Shown here piece by piece: positions 31,411-38,951 of a stretch of 38,951 bases of DNA (position 1 is its first letter; each line of letters begins with the position of its first letter). The DNA comes from JAPXLN01 sp033809515. Its GTDB lineage: Bacteria > Bacillota > Sulfobacillia > Fermentithermobacillales > Fermentithermobacillaceae. Position numbers and translations under genes: made by a program. The notes under the pieces are model-generated. The model worked only from the letters and a program-made list of their open reading frames with translations. It had not been told where the DNA came from and made no database searches. The stretch spans positions 1 to 38,951 of the forward strand of contig JAPXLN010000015.1 in NCBI GenBank assembly GCA_033809515.1, written 5' to 3'.

Positions 31411-33778
31411 ACTCCTTGAATTTAAGAAGATCCAGGAGATGCTTGCGGGACAAGCATCTACGCCGTTGGGTCGCGGCAGAGCTATGGGGGCTTATCCTCT
31501 TGCTTTATCTGAAGCCCGGGCCGCTCAAAGTGTGGGCAAAGAGATTCTGGCCGTATTGGGCCTTAGTGCTGCCCCTGACATCTCAGGAGCTCATGATGTA
31601 AGAACCAGAGTCAAGGGCGCCAGCCAGGGAACCGTGCTTACCGCTGAGGATCTTTGGGAAGTGAGCCGCACGGTTGGTTCTTTTGGAATTCTCAAGACCT
31701 GGCTTTCCAAAGTGGACGGGGGATACACTGAACTCGAACGCATTTGCGCTCTCTTGCCTGACCTAGCTCATCTGGCTGTCAGGCTTGACGAGATAGCCGG
31801 TGAGAAAGGCGAGATCAAGGACACTGCCAGCCCCAAACTTGCTCAGATTAGAAGATCCTATCGAGGACTCCAGGAAAGGCTGAGAAAAAGGGCGGAAGAG
31901 ATGGTCCGTCAGCCAGGCATTGCCCAGCATCTTCAAGACCCTTTGGTCACCATTCGCAACGGGAGGTACGTCTTGCCGGTGAAACAGGAGTCTGTCGGGA
32001 AGGTTCAAGGGCTTGTTCACGATCACTCTGCTTCAGGCCAAACCCTTTTCATTGAACCGGTGGAGCTTCTGGAAATGGGAAACAACCTGAAGCGCCTGGA
32101 ACTGGCAGAGCGGGACGAGGTGGAACGGATCCTTGCTGAGGTTTCACAGCAAATCGGCCTAGAAGCGTCATCCATAATTGACGGTGTGAACGCCTTGTCT
32201 GAGTTCGACCTCGGGCTTGCCAAGGCAAGACTTGCCGCAGCCTGGAAGGGATCGTTTCCGTTGCTGGTTGACGGTCACTCGTTGTCACTTGTGCGGGCGT
32301 GGCATCCCCTACTTAAGGGCGATCCGGTGCCAATGGACTTAAGCTTGGACGAGCATGGAGTAAGGACCGTGGTGATAACCGGACCCAACATGGGAGGCAA
32401 GACTGTTGCTCTTAAGACCTGCGGTCTTCTTGCAGCAATGGCGCTTTCGGGTTTTCCGTGTCCGTGTTACGAAGAAACCGAGGTCGGAGACATCAGAGAG
32501 GTTCTGTGCGATATAGGAGATGAGCAGTCTATAGAAGCTAACCTGAGCACTTTCTCTGCCCACATATCAAACGTCATACGGATTCTTGAGGAGGCAGAGC
32601 CGGGGAAACTGGTGCTTATGGATGAGCTTGCGGCCGGAACTGACCCAAAGGAAGGAGCGGCCTTGGCCCTTGCTCTTTTGAAGAAGCTTAATCAGTCGGG
32701 CGCTATTTCGGTTGTGACTACCCACTACAGCGAAGTCAAAGCTCTGGCCCAAGAGATTGAGGGTATGGAGAACGCTTCAGTGGAATGGGACGCGGTGAAC
32801 ATGCGACCCACGTACAGACTGATTTCAGGCAGGCCCGGGAGATCCTATGCCTTTGACGTCGCGAAGAAACTTGGACTTCCTGAGGACATAATCAGTGAGG
32901 CAAAAGGGAACATGCAGGAAGAGGTTCTCCGTCTGGACGAGCTTATCCATGAGATGGAAGTCTCAGCGCAAAGGCAGAGGGAAGAGTCCTGGAGAGCTCA
33001 CAGGGAGAGGGAACGCCTTACAGCTTTGCGCGAGGAGTACGAGTTCAAATCGAATGAGCTCGAGAAGACGCGCAAAGAGACCCTGAATCGAGCCAGGCAC
33101 GAAGCTGTAGCCATAGTGCAGAGGGCGCGACTTGACTTTGAGAAGGCAGTCAAGGAGTTTCGACAACAACAGAAAGAAGCTGCGGACATTTCGGCAAGAG
33201 TGCCTGCCTTGCGTGAAAAGCTTAGAGACGCCCTTGACGAGTTTGCCCCTGAGGAGATCGGGGACCCTGACGGGCTTCCCCTGGAGCGTGCTCAGGCAGT
33301 GCCCGGCACCATCGTAAACATAGGGGGCCTTCTGGAAGAAGGAACAGTGCTAGAAAGGCCGGAACCCGACGGTTCTGTCCTTGTTAGGGTTGGCTCTGTT
33401 TCACTCCGCACATCGCTAGACCGTCTCAGCATCCCGGTTCGCCGTGGGAGAGAGGTGCCTCAACGAGACAGCGCAGCGAGAAATGACACAGCAAGAAACG
33501 ACAGGAACCGGATAGCCATGCAAAAGGCAGAGTCCATATCGCCTGAGCTGGATCTTCGGGGCATGACCCGGGAAGAGGCGTTTTTCGCTCTCGATAAGTA
33601 CATGGACGATGCGCTCCTTGCCTCCATGAAGGAAATCCGCATTATACACGGAAAGGGAACCGGTGCCTTGAGAAACGCTGTGGCGGAATACCTGCACAAC
33701 AGTCCTGTCGTTGCAGACTTTCGCCTGGGTGAGCAGGCTGAAGGCGGAGCCGGCGTGACCGTGGCTCGCCTGGCCTGA
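31391..33778 (+). CDS. mutS2: MutS2 (RqcU) ribosome-rescue/anti-recombination ATPase
   Basis: This is a 795-residue protein with the MutS core, clamp and ABC ATPase: Walker A TGPNMGGKTVALKT at about 330, Walker B LVLMDELAAGTDPKEG and the H-loop VVTTHYSEVKAL. Then comes a long coiled coil (about 520-640), a KOW-like segment (AVPGTIVNIGGLLEEGTVLE) and the C-terminal Smr nuclease domain (LDLRGMTREEAFFALDKYMD with IIHGKGTGALRNAV). It has no mismatch-recognition domain. MutS2 splits collided ribosomes and suppresses recombination. ATG 31391 gives the standard MHRKTLELLEF start; TTG 31376 is longer but lacks a ribosome site. A low-complexity link RDSAARNDTARNDRN precedes the Smr domain. Confidence 0.97.
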   Translation: MHRKTLELLEFKKIQEMLAGQASTPLGRGRAMGAYPLALSEARAAQSVGKEILAVLGLSAAPDISGAHDVRTRVKGASQGTVLTAEDLWEVSRTVGSFGILKTWLSKVDGGYTELERICALLPDLAHLAVRLDEIAGEKGEIKDTASPKLAQIRRSYRGLQERLRKRAEEMVRQPGIAQHLQDPLVTIRNGRYVLPVKQESVGKVQGLVHDHSASGQTLFIEPVELLEMGNNLKRLELAERDEVERILAEVSQQIGLEASSIIDGVNALSEFDLGLAKARLAAAWKGSFPLLVDGHSLSLVRAWHPLLKGDPVPMDLSLDEHGVRTVVITGPNMGGKTVALKTCGLLAAMALSGFPCPCYEETEVGDIREVLCDIGDEQSIEANLSTFSAHISNVIRILEEAEPGKLVLMDELAAGTDPKEGAALALALLKKLNQSGAISVVTTHYSEVKALAQEIEGMENASVEWDAVNMRPTYRLISGRPGRSYAFDVAKKLGLPEDIISEAKGNMQEEVLRLDELIHEMEVSAQRQREESWRAHRERERLTALREEYEFKSNELEKTRKETLNRARHEAVAIVQRARLDFEKAVKEFRQQQKEAADISARVPALREKLRDALDEFAPEEIGDPDGLPLERAQAVPGTIVNIGGLLEEGTVLERPEPDGSVLVRVGSVSLRTSLDRLSIPVRRGREVPQRDSAARNDTARNDRNRIAMQKAESISPELDLRGMTREEAFFALDKYMDDALLASMKEIRIIHGKGTGALRNAVAEYLHNSPVVADFRLGEQAEGGAGVTVARLA

Positions 33779-33797
33779 GCTCTCCGAGTATGGTTTT

Positions 33798-35855
33798 CTA
33801 TGGCCCCACCCTGTGATCCGGACTGTGGTATGTGCAAGTAGCTTCAGGAACTCTGTCCTTGGCGAAGATCTCCTGTCGTGTGTCTGATGCCGGACAGTCA
33901 GGACCGGGCAAGAGCCCTGATTTCCCGCATATAGTTGCTGTAACCACAGTGGAAGGCTTCTCAAAGTCCTCGACGGGCCGGCCTTTCAGGGCCTCCCGCA
34001 TCATGCGAGCCCATATTTGAGCCGGGTAGCTTCCGCCTGTAATCCTCCAGGGTTCCATCGTCTTGTCCTGGTCAAACCCCATCCACACAACTCCCACTGT
34101 GTTCGGAGTATAGCCGCAGAACCAGGCGTCCTTCCAGTTGCTGGTTGTCCCCGTCTTTCCGGCTGCAGGTATTCCGATATTGGCTGCCCTTCCGGTTCCG
34201 CCTGGCACAGTCACGGCATCCTGGAGCATGCTGGTCATTACGTATGCCGTTTCTTCTGAGATCACCAGCGTCCTCTGAGGACGGTGCTCTTCGAGAACGC
34301 TGCCGTTTTTGTCTTCTACCTTAAGGATGCTTATGGGTGTGGACTTAATGCCTCGATTGGCGATGGTCCCAAACGCGACAGCCATGTCCATAGGAGAAAC
34401 CCCATAAGTGAGCCCGCCAAGAGCCAAAGACCGGGTATAGTCATACATCCCGTCTGATGTGGGCTTTTTCACCAGACTGGTTATGCCCAGCCGCTCGGCG
34501 TATTCCAGGCTGTTGGAGATCCCTACCATGTCCTGAACCTTGCAGGCTACTACGTTCAAAGATTCCCGAACGGCTACTCTCATAGACACCGGACCCTTGA
34601 AAGATCCGGAGTAGTTTTGCGGTGAGAACGCTTCCTTCGTGACAGGGTCGACCCAGGTGACCGACGAGTCATCTATGATTGTTGCAGGCCCCATTCCCTG
34701 TTCTATGGCAGGCACGTACACTGCCAGGGGTTTGAAGGACGAACCGGGCTGTCGCTTGGCGTCCACAACTCTGTTCCATCCCAGCATGCTTTCGTGTTGT
34801 CTGCCGCCTACCATAGCCAGGATGTGACCGGTTTTCACGTCCATGATAATGCTTGCTGCCTGCATGCTGTCGTCGCCTGAATACGGGAAAATTGGGTCAA
34901 GGACACCGGCAATTGCTTTCTCAGCTGCCTCCTGAGCTGACGGGCTAAAGGTGGTGTACACCCGCAGTCCGCCGCCGTAGACCGATTCGGTCGGGTAACG
35001 CGAGAGGAGCTGCTTCAGTACATAGTCCAGGAAGTATCCGCCTGAATCTACCACAGCGGGCTTGCTCTTGACTGTGTTTAGGGGAGTTTCCCTATATTCG
35101 TCGCATTCGGTGCGGGTAATGCAACCATATTGGCACATCTGCTCAAGCACAGTATTCCTTCTAACCAGAGCGCCTTCCGGGTTGGTCTCTGGGTCATACA
35201 GATAGGGGCCCCTGAGCATTCCGGCAATCATGGCCGATTCGTCCACTGTGAGATCAGCCACAGGCTTCCCAAAAAACGCCCTTGCGGCCGCTGCAGGACC
35301 GTATGCACCTCTGCCAAAGGTAGCTAGGTTCAGGTACATTTCCAGTATCTCGTCTTTGGTGTATTGCCTCTCAAGCATAAAAGCAACCACCGCGTCCTGG
35401 ACTTTGCGTTTATACGTGCGTGATTGCTCCAGGAAAGCCATTTTGGCCAGCTGCTGAGAGATGGTGCTGCCGCCTTCCAGCGAGTTCCTGTCTGTTAGAT
35501 TGCGGGCAAATGCTCTCAGTATGGCCCTGACATCGACGCCTTTGTGGGAGTAGAAACGATGGTCTTCTGCTGCAAGAATAGCCTTAACAAAGTGATCCGG
35601 CAGTTCCGAAAGCTTCGCAGGGATCCGGTATTCAGTGGCGTGAAGCTCTGTCCAGACGTTGCCATCCCTGTCGTACAAGATAGACGTCTCGCTGGCTTTG
35701 GGTTCGAGATTGCCCAGTGCGGGCATATCTTTGAGAGCTGAGACGACAAAAGCGGCTGTAATCCCGGCACCGACCAGCGCCAGGGCAAGAAATCCATAAA
35801 GAAGCCACGCCAGGATGTCCGAACTTCTCCTTGCCTGTTTTGACCGAGCCATCAT
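33798..35855 (-). CDS. Class A penicillin-binding protein (PBP1a-type)
   Basis: This is a 685-residue bifunctional enzyme building peptidoglycan outside the membrane. It has one transmembrane helix (about 14-40), a GT51 glycosyltransferase (AAEDHRFYSHKGVD with catalytic Glu97, GGSTISQQLAK, RKVQDAVVAFMLERQYTKDE) and a transpeptidase with SSFK (Ser372), the ESLN motif as SxN, and GKTGTTSNW. A short C-terminal tail holds several Cys (CGKSGLLPGPDCPA). ATG 35855 follows GGAGGG. It is convergent with mutS2, 19 bases apart, and divergent from tyrS. Confidence 0.96.
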   Translation of the reverse strand: MMARSKQARRSSDILAWLLYGFLALALVGAGITAAFVVSALKDMPALGNLEPKASETSILYDRDGNVWTELHATEYRIPAKLSELPDHFVKAILAAEDHRFYSHKGVDVRAILRAFARNLTDRNSLEGGSTISQQLAKMAFLEQSRTYKRKVQDAVVAFMLERQYTKDEILEMYLNLATFGRGAYGPAAAARAFFGKPVADLTVDESAMIAGMLRGPYLYDPETNPEGALVRRNTVLEQMCQYGCITRTECDEYRETPLNTVKSKPAVVDSGGYFLDYVLKQLLSRYPTESVYGGGLRVYTTFSPSAQEAAEKAIAGVLDPIFPYSGDDSMQAASIIMDVKTGHILAMVGGRQHESMLGWNRVVDAKRQPGSSFKPLAVYVPAIEQGMGPATIIDDSSVTWVDPVTKEAFSPQNYSGSFKGPVSMRVAVRESLNVVACKVQDMVGISNSLEYAERLGITSLVKKPTSDGMYDYTRSLALGGLTYGVSPMDMAVAFGTIANRGIKSTPISILKVEDKNGSVLEEHRPQRTLVISEETAYVMTSMLQDAVTVPGGTGRAANIGIPAAGKTGTTSNWKDAWFCGYTPNTVGVVWMGFDQDKTMEPWRITGGSYPAQIWARMMREALKGRPVEDFEKPSTVVTATICGKSGLLPGPDCPASDTRQEIFAKDRVPEATCTYHSPDHRVGP

Positions 35856-36000
35856 AACATCCCTCCACGAAGGTTCCAGACATGTAAGACGGAATACACA
35901 GGTCCGGCGGTTCCACCAATTATACCACCCACAGGTCCGGACTGCCGAGTACTGCCCCGGCCTAACAATTCGGGCAGGTTGTCTTTGCCTGACCGTGACC

Positions 36001-36030
36001 TTTCAGGCGTCCGAACACAGGTGATATAAT
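36001..36030 (+). promoter_or_regulatory. Promoter of tyrS
   Basis: TTTCAG (36001-36006), an 18-base spacer and perfect TATAAT (36025-36030) preceded by TGA (extended -10). Its -35 is weak. No T-box fits in the roughly 30 bases between it and the gene, unlike thrS and pheS. Confidence 0.65.
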
Positions 36031-36061
36031 GGCCCGGAAGACAGACTAGGAGGCTAACGTC

Positions 36062-37348
36062 TTGGATAAGAGCAGCCCAATTGCATGTGAAGATGCCAGA
36101 CTGGAGGCCATGGTTCAGGAACAGGTTAACGTAATAGCTTCCAGAACTGAGTCCCTTGTGACCCGTCCGGAGATTGAGGAAAAGGTAAGGAACTCTCTCA
36201 GGACAGGCAAGCCCATAAAAGTGAAGCTCGGAGTAGACCCCAGCGCCCCTGATCTCCATTTGGGACACGTTGTAGTCATGAAGAAGCTCCGGGAGTTTCA
36301 GGAACTAGGGCACGAGATCTACTTTGTCATTGGGGACTTCACAGGCATGATAGGAGATCCCAGTGGCAGATCCCAGACAAGACCACAGCTTTCAGAAGAA
36401 GAGATCCTTGTCAACGCCGAGACGTACCGTGACCAGGCAACCTCCATTCTGGATCCTGCCAGGACTCATACGGTGTTCAACTCATCGTGGCTATCTCCTA
36501 TGACCTTTACAGAGGTCATCCGGTTAGGATCCCGCTTCACTGTTGCACGGATGCTTGAAAGAGACGATTTTCAGAATCGCTACGAAAAGGGCCATGCCAT
36601 AGGCATTCACGAATTTCTGTACCCTCTGGCCCAAGCTTACGACTCAGTGGCCATAGGCGCCGACGTAGAACTGGGAGGAACCGACCAGACATTCAACTTG
36701 CTCGTAGGAAGGGTCATTCAGAAGGAGTTTGGTCAGGACTCACAGGTAGCAATAACCATGCCTCTGCTTGTAGGGCTTGACGGTGTAGAGAAGATGTCAA
36801 AGAGTTTGGGCAATTACATAGCTGTCAAGGATCCACCCAATGAAATGTACGGCAAAATCATGTCCATTTCTGACTCATTGATGGCAGTATACTACCGTCT
36901 GGTGCTCCTTGACAGCGAGAGGGAGGTCCGCCAGATGGAAGCGGATACCCAGTCGGGCAAGCTGCATCCTATGGACGCAAAAATGGCTTTGGCCCGGCGC
37001 ATTGTTGCGGAATTTCATGGCCTTGATGCCGCCAGCTCGGCAGAGCGGGACTTCCTCAGGGTTTTCAGAGAGAATGAGCTTCCGGGGGAGGTGGCCGAGG
37101 TATTGCTCCGGGATGTAAGGCCCGGTGACGAAGTGGGGTTGGCCTGGCTAATTGCCCGGTGCGGACTAGCTCCTTCTTCGGGCGAAGCAAGGCGTCTCGT
37201 AGAGTCCGGGGCGGTTAAGGTCAACGGCGTGAAGGCCGAGTTTGCAGGAGCCCGGCAAGTTGCAGAAGACGGTCTGCTTCTTCAGGTGGGCAAGAGGAGA
37301 ATATGCAGGGTTAAGCTTGAGAACAGTCTGATAACCAGGACTGGATAG
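36062..37348 (+). CDS. tyrS: Tyrosyl-tRNA synthetase
   Basis: This is a class I synthetase of 428 residues. The N-terminal Rossmann domain has LGVDPSAPDLHLGHVVVMKK (the HIGH equivalent is HLGH), GDFTGMIGDPSGRS and the KMSKS loop (EKMSKSLGNYIAV). The C-terminal S4 RNA-binding domain holds VESGAVKVNGVKAEFAGARQ. The N-terminus with PEIEEKVRNSLRTGKPIKVK marks the TyrZ-like branch. The start is TTG 36062 behind AGGAGG, 8 bases away. It is transcribed from its own promoter. Confidence 0.97.
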   Translation: MDKSSPIACEDARLEAMVQEQVNVIASRTESLVTRPEIEEKVRNSLRTGKPIKVKLGVDPSAPDLHLGHVVVMKKLREFQELGHEIYFVIGDFTGMIGDPSGRSQTRPQLSEEEILVNAETYRDQATSILDPARTHTVFNSSWLSPMTFTEVIRLGSRFTVARMLERDDFQNRYEKGHAIGIHEFLYPLAQAYDSVAIGADVELGGTDQTFNLLVGRVIQKEFGQDSQVAITMPLLVGLDGVEKMSKSLGNYIAVKDPPNEMYGKIMSISDSLMAVYYRLVLLDSEREVRQMEADTQSGKLHPMDAKMALARRIVAEFHGLDAASSAERDFLRVFRENELPGEVAEVLLRDVRPGDEVGLAWLIARCGLAPSSGEARRLVESGAVKVNGVKAEFAGARQVAEDGLLLQVGKRRICRVKLENSLITRTG

Positions 37349-37420
37349 GGCCAAATCAGAACACCATGGGCTTTTCATGCATAAGAATGAGAGGCTGCTT
37401 TTAGCGGGGGAGGGCTTCTC

Positions 37421-38071
37421 ATTTTTCGAAAGAGCAGGCTCAAGACTCTGGGGCGTCCCCGGTTGCCCCTGGCACTGTGGTTGGTGGGCGTATTATTCTT
37501 TACCCTGGGTCTGCTTATCATGGTCGAACGGGCGATCATGCCTACTGTGGTTGCTATTGCCGAGACGGAAGTAAGCAGAGTGGCGAACCAAGCTCTCATT
37601 GACACAGTAAACCGGAATATCGCCGCTTTTCTCACTGGAAGGCGGTTGGTTGAGACCGAACTGACACCTGCCGGTGACCTCCTTTACATAAGGACTAACA
37701 CTGCAGACCTCAACTCCATCCAAGCCGAAGCTCTCATGGTTCTGCAGGAGACTTTTCGCAACCTCGACCGTTTCTCCGTGTATGTACCCTTGGGGCAGAC
37801 ACTGGGGTCGAAGATATTTGCGCCGTTAGGACCCAGGATCAGAGTCCTTCTCTACCCCTACGGCGCCATTGGCGTTCGTGTAAAGGACTCCTTCGAGGTT
37901 ACGGGGATAAACCAAATCAAGTACAATGTGTTCCTGGAAGTAGAAGGCACGGTCCGCGTAGTCATCCCCTTCATATCATCCAAGACCCAGGTGCAGACAT
38001 CCATACCGCTGACAACCTTGCTCATTCCAGGAAAAGTCCCTGACACTTACATCACCTTACCCGGCCGTTAA
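37421..38071 (+). CDS. yunB: YunB-like sporulation protein, possible ATT start
   Basis: This protein has one N-terminal membrane helix (ALWLVGVLFFTLGLLIMVER) and an outer domain that includes EVSRVANQALIDTVNRNIAA, FSVYVPLGQTLGSKIFAPLG and GPRIRVLLYPYGAIGVRVKD. These features fit YunB, a sporulation protein made in the mother cell, whose biochemical role is unknown. TTG 37463 has no ribosome site and begins inside the basic stretch that precedes the helix. ATT 37421, 7 bases after GGGGGAGGG (37406-37414), adds (M)FRKSRLKTLGRPRL and looks right, so I place the start there, with moderate confidence. Confidence 0.8.
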   Translation: MFRKSRLKTLGRPRLPLALWLVGVLFFTLGLLIMVERAIMPTVVAIAETEVSRVANQALIDTVNRNIAAFLTGRRLVETELTPAGDLLYIRTNTADLNSIQAEALMVLQETFRNLDRFSVYVPLGQTLGSKIFAPLGPRIRVLLYPYGAIGVRVKDSFEVTGINQIKYNVFLEVEGTVRVVIPFISSKTQVQTSIPLTTLLIPGKVPDTYITLPGR

Positions 38072-38121
38072 CCCTGTGGAGAGGACTATCCAAGTCTGAC
38101 GGAAAGGTAAACCCCTGCAGC

Positions 38122-38130
38122 TGTTATAAT
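38122..38130 (+). promoter_or_regulatory. Extended -10 promoter of nadE
   Basis: TGTTATAAT at 38122-38130 is a perfect -10 with an extended TG. No convincing -35 is found at the right spacing. The ATG at 38129 overlaps this box and so cannot be the nadE start in this transcript. Confidence 0.55.
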
Positions 38131-38155
38131 GGGGGCAAGTAGGGAGGCGATGCAG

Positions 38156-38884
38156 GTGGGAAAGAGTGCAGGGGAACAGGTACAGCACCTCACCGAGTGG
38201 ATGAAGCTTAAGTCAGCTGAAGCAGGTTCAAACGGAGGCGTGTTTGGGGTATCAGGTGGTGTAGATTCAGCTGTTATTATGGCTCTGGCAAGAGAAGCTT
38301 GGGGCGACAACTGTCTGGGTCTGATTCTGCCGTGTCATTCTCTGAAAGCTGATGTAGACGATGGGCTTGAGCTGGTGCGCATGTTTTCATGCCCTCATCA
38401 TCTGATTGACCTTTCCCCCGTGTACGACAAACTTGCTGAATCTTTGTCGGTTTTGGGGCCAGGGGCTCTCTTGGATCAGGCGAATCTTAAGCCTCGCCTT
38501 CGCATGCTGGCTCTTTACTATGCGGCTGGGGTTAACCGATATCTCGTTCTTGGATCCACTAATAAGGCAGAATACCATCTGGGGTATTTCACCAAGTTCG
38601 GGGATGGAGGGGCTGACATGTTTCCCCTCATTCATCTGACAAAAGCCCAGGTGAAAGACATAGCGCGATACCTGGGCATCCCACAGCGGATTGTGGAGAG
38701 GACGCCCTCAGGAGGCTTGTGGGAAGGTCAGACTGACGAAGATGAAATGGGGTTGACTTACGCGGAGCTAGACGCCTATCTTACCGGAGGAAGGATCTCG
38801 CCTGAGGCAAGAGAGAATATTGAAACCAGGCACTTGAGGACCCGGCACAAAAGGACAATGCCATTGGTCCCAGACTCATTCTAG
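38156..38884 (+). CDS. nadE: NAD synthase, ammonia-dependent
   Basis: This protein of about 242 residues adds ammonia to NaAD in the last step of NAD synthesis. It has the ATP pyrophosphatase P-loop VSGGVDSAVI, LGSTNKAEYHLGYFTKFGDG and TPSGGLWEGQTDEDEMGL, all standard NadE motifs. No glutaminase domain is fused, so ammonia must be supplied. Three starts are possible: ATG 38129 overlaps the -10 box, ATG 38150 is 2 bases from AGGGAGG, and GTG 38156 is 8 bases away. I prefer 38156. It is followed directly by the YebC-family gene. Confidence 0.95.
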   Translation: MGKSAGEQVQHLTEWMKLKSAEAGSNGGVFGVSGGVDSAVIMALAREAWGDNCLGLILPCHSLKADVDDGLELVRMFSCPHHLIDLSPVYDKLAESLSVLGPGALLDQANLKPRLRMLALYYAAGVNRYLVLGSTNKAEYHLGYFTKFGDGGADMFPLIHLTKAQVKDIARYLGIPQRIVERTPSGGLWEGQTDEDEMGLTYAELDAYLTGGRISPEARENIETRHLRTRHKRTMPLVPDSF

Positions 38885-38896
38885 GAGGTAATCCAT

Positions 38897-38951
38897 ATGG
38901 CAGGTCACTCGAAATGGGCAAATATCAAGAGGCGGAAAGCTAAGGTTGACG
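38897..38951 (+). CDS. YebC/PmpR-family regulator, 3' end outside window
   Basis: Only the first 18 codons are present (MAGHSKWANIKRRKAKVD), which match the YebC/TACO1 family start (MAGHSKWANIKHRK). ATG 38897 has AGGAGG 8 bases upstream. Family members are DNA-binding regulators or aid translation of proline-rich stretches. It starts 12 bases after nadE. In many Bacillota the gene lies near ruvC-ruvA-ruvB, which may continue beyond the window. Confidence 0.92.
   Translation, partial: MAGHSKWANIKRRKAKVD

Noticed and set aside
33779..33797. Terminator between mutS2 and the convergent PBP gene
   Set aside because: Only 19 bases separate the stops and no stem with a T-run was visible.

Overview
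The window looks like a chromosomal segment of an endospore-forming member of the Bacillota, probably a clostridial or deep-branching lineage. The evidence is a YtxC-like and a YunB-like sporulation protein, a YqzL-like small protein, a SpoVK-like AAA+ ATPase, two T-box riboswitches, the infC-rpmI-rplT order with a leader attenuator, MutS2, and frequent GTG/TTG starts behind strong GGAGG sites. No rRNA, tRNA, CRISPR array, prophage or intact insertion sequence was seen.

Layout. (1) 1-2.7 kb is visibly AT-richer than the rest. It holds a tandem CbbX/SpoVK-type AAA+ ATPase cut by the window edge, plus two overlapping membrane-protein genes, closed by a perfect 18-bp inverted repeat. (2) 2.84-3.57 kb is non-coding and rich in short repeats. 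(3) 3.6-7.4 kb is an accessory patch: a serine beta-lactamase-fold hydrolase, an APH-type kinase, and two badly decayed ABC-exporter genes. (4) 7.4-11.6 kb, minus strand: an FMN-binding glutamate-synthase-like protein and two tandem MgtE Mg2+ transporters. (5) 12-14.3 kb: YtxC-like protein convergent with a cysteine desulfidase-like protein. A 48-bp hexanucleotide tract follows, in the divergent promoter region of an SPFH/prohibitin-like protein. (6) 15.3-26.2 kb is a translation-centred core: T-box-thrS, attenuator-infC-rpmI-rplT, ktrB-ktrA, a SpoU-family methyltransferase, yqzL-like, T-box-pheS-pheT. (7) 26.2-33.8 kb: a PolX-like protein, an L,D-transpeptidase, a lipoprotein, a YetF-like protein, a thioredoxin-like protein and mutS2. 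(8) 33.8-38.95 kb: a class A PBP (minus strand), tyrS, yunB, nadE and the first codons of a YebC-family gene.

How it fits together. Most of 12-38.9 kb is vertically inherited housekeeping: three aminoacyl-tRNA synthetases, IF3, L35 and L20, K+ and Mg2+ transport, cell-wall synthesis, NAD synthesis and sporulation. The accessory part is 1-7.4 kb.

The observations I rate highest are: a PolX whose polymerase active site has lost two of three catalytic aspartates while its PHP site is intact; the three-gene AAA+/membrane cluster of unknown function; the telomere-like hexamer tract in a divergent promoter region; apparent non-AUG starts (ATA for infC, ATT for yunB); and the ABC-exporter pair eroded by several separate deletions.
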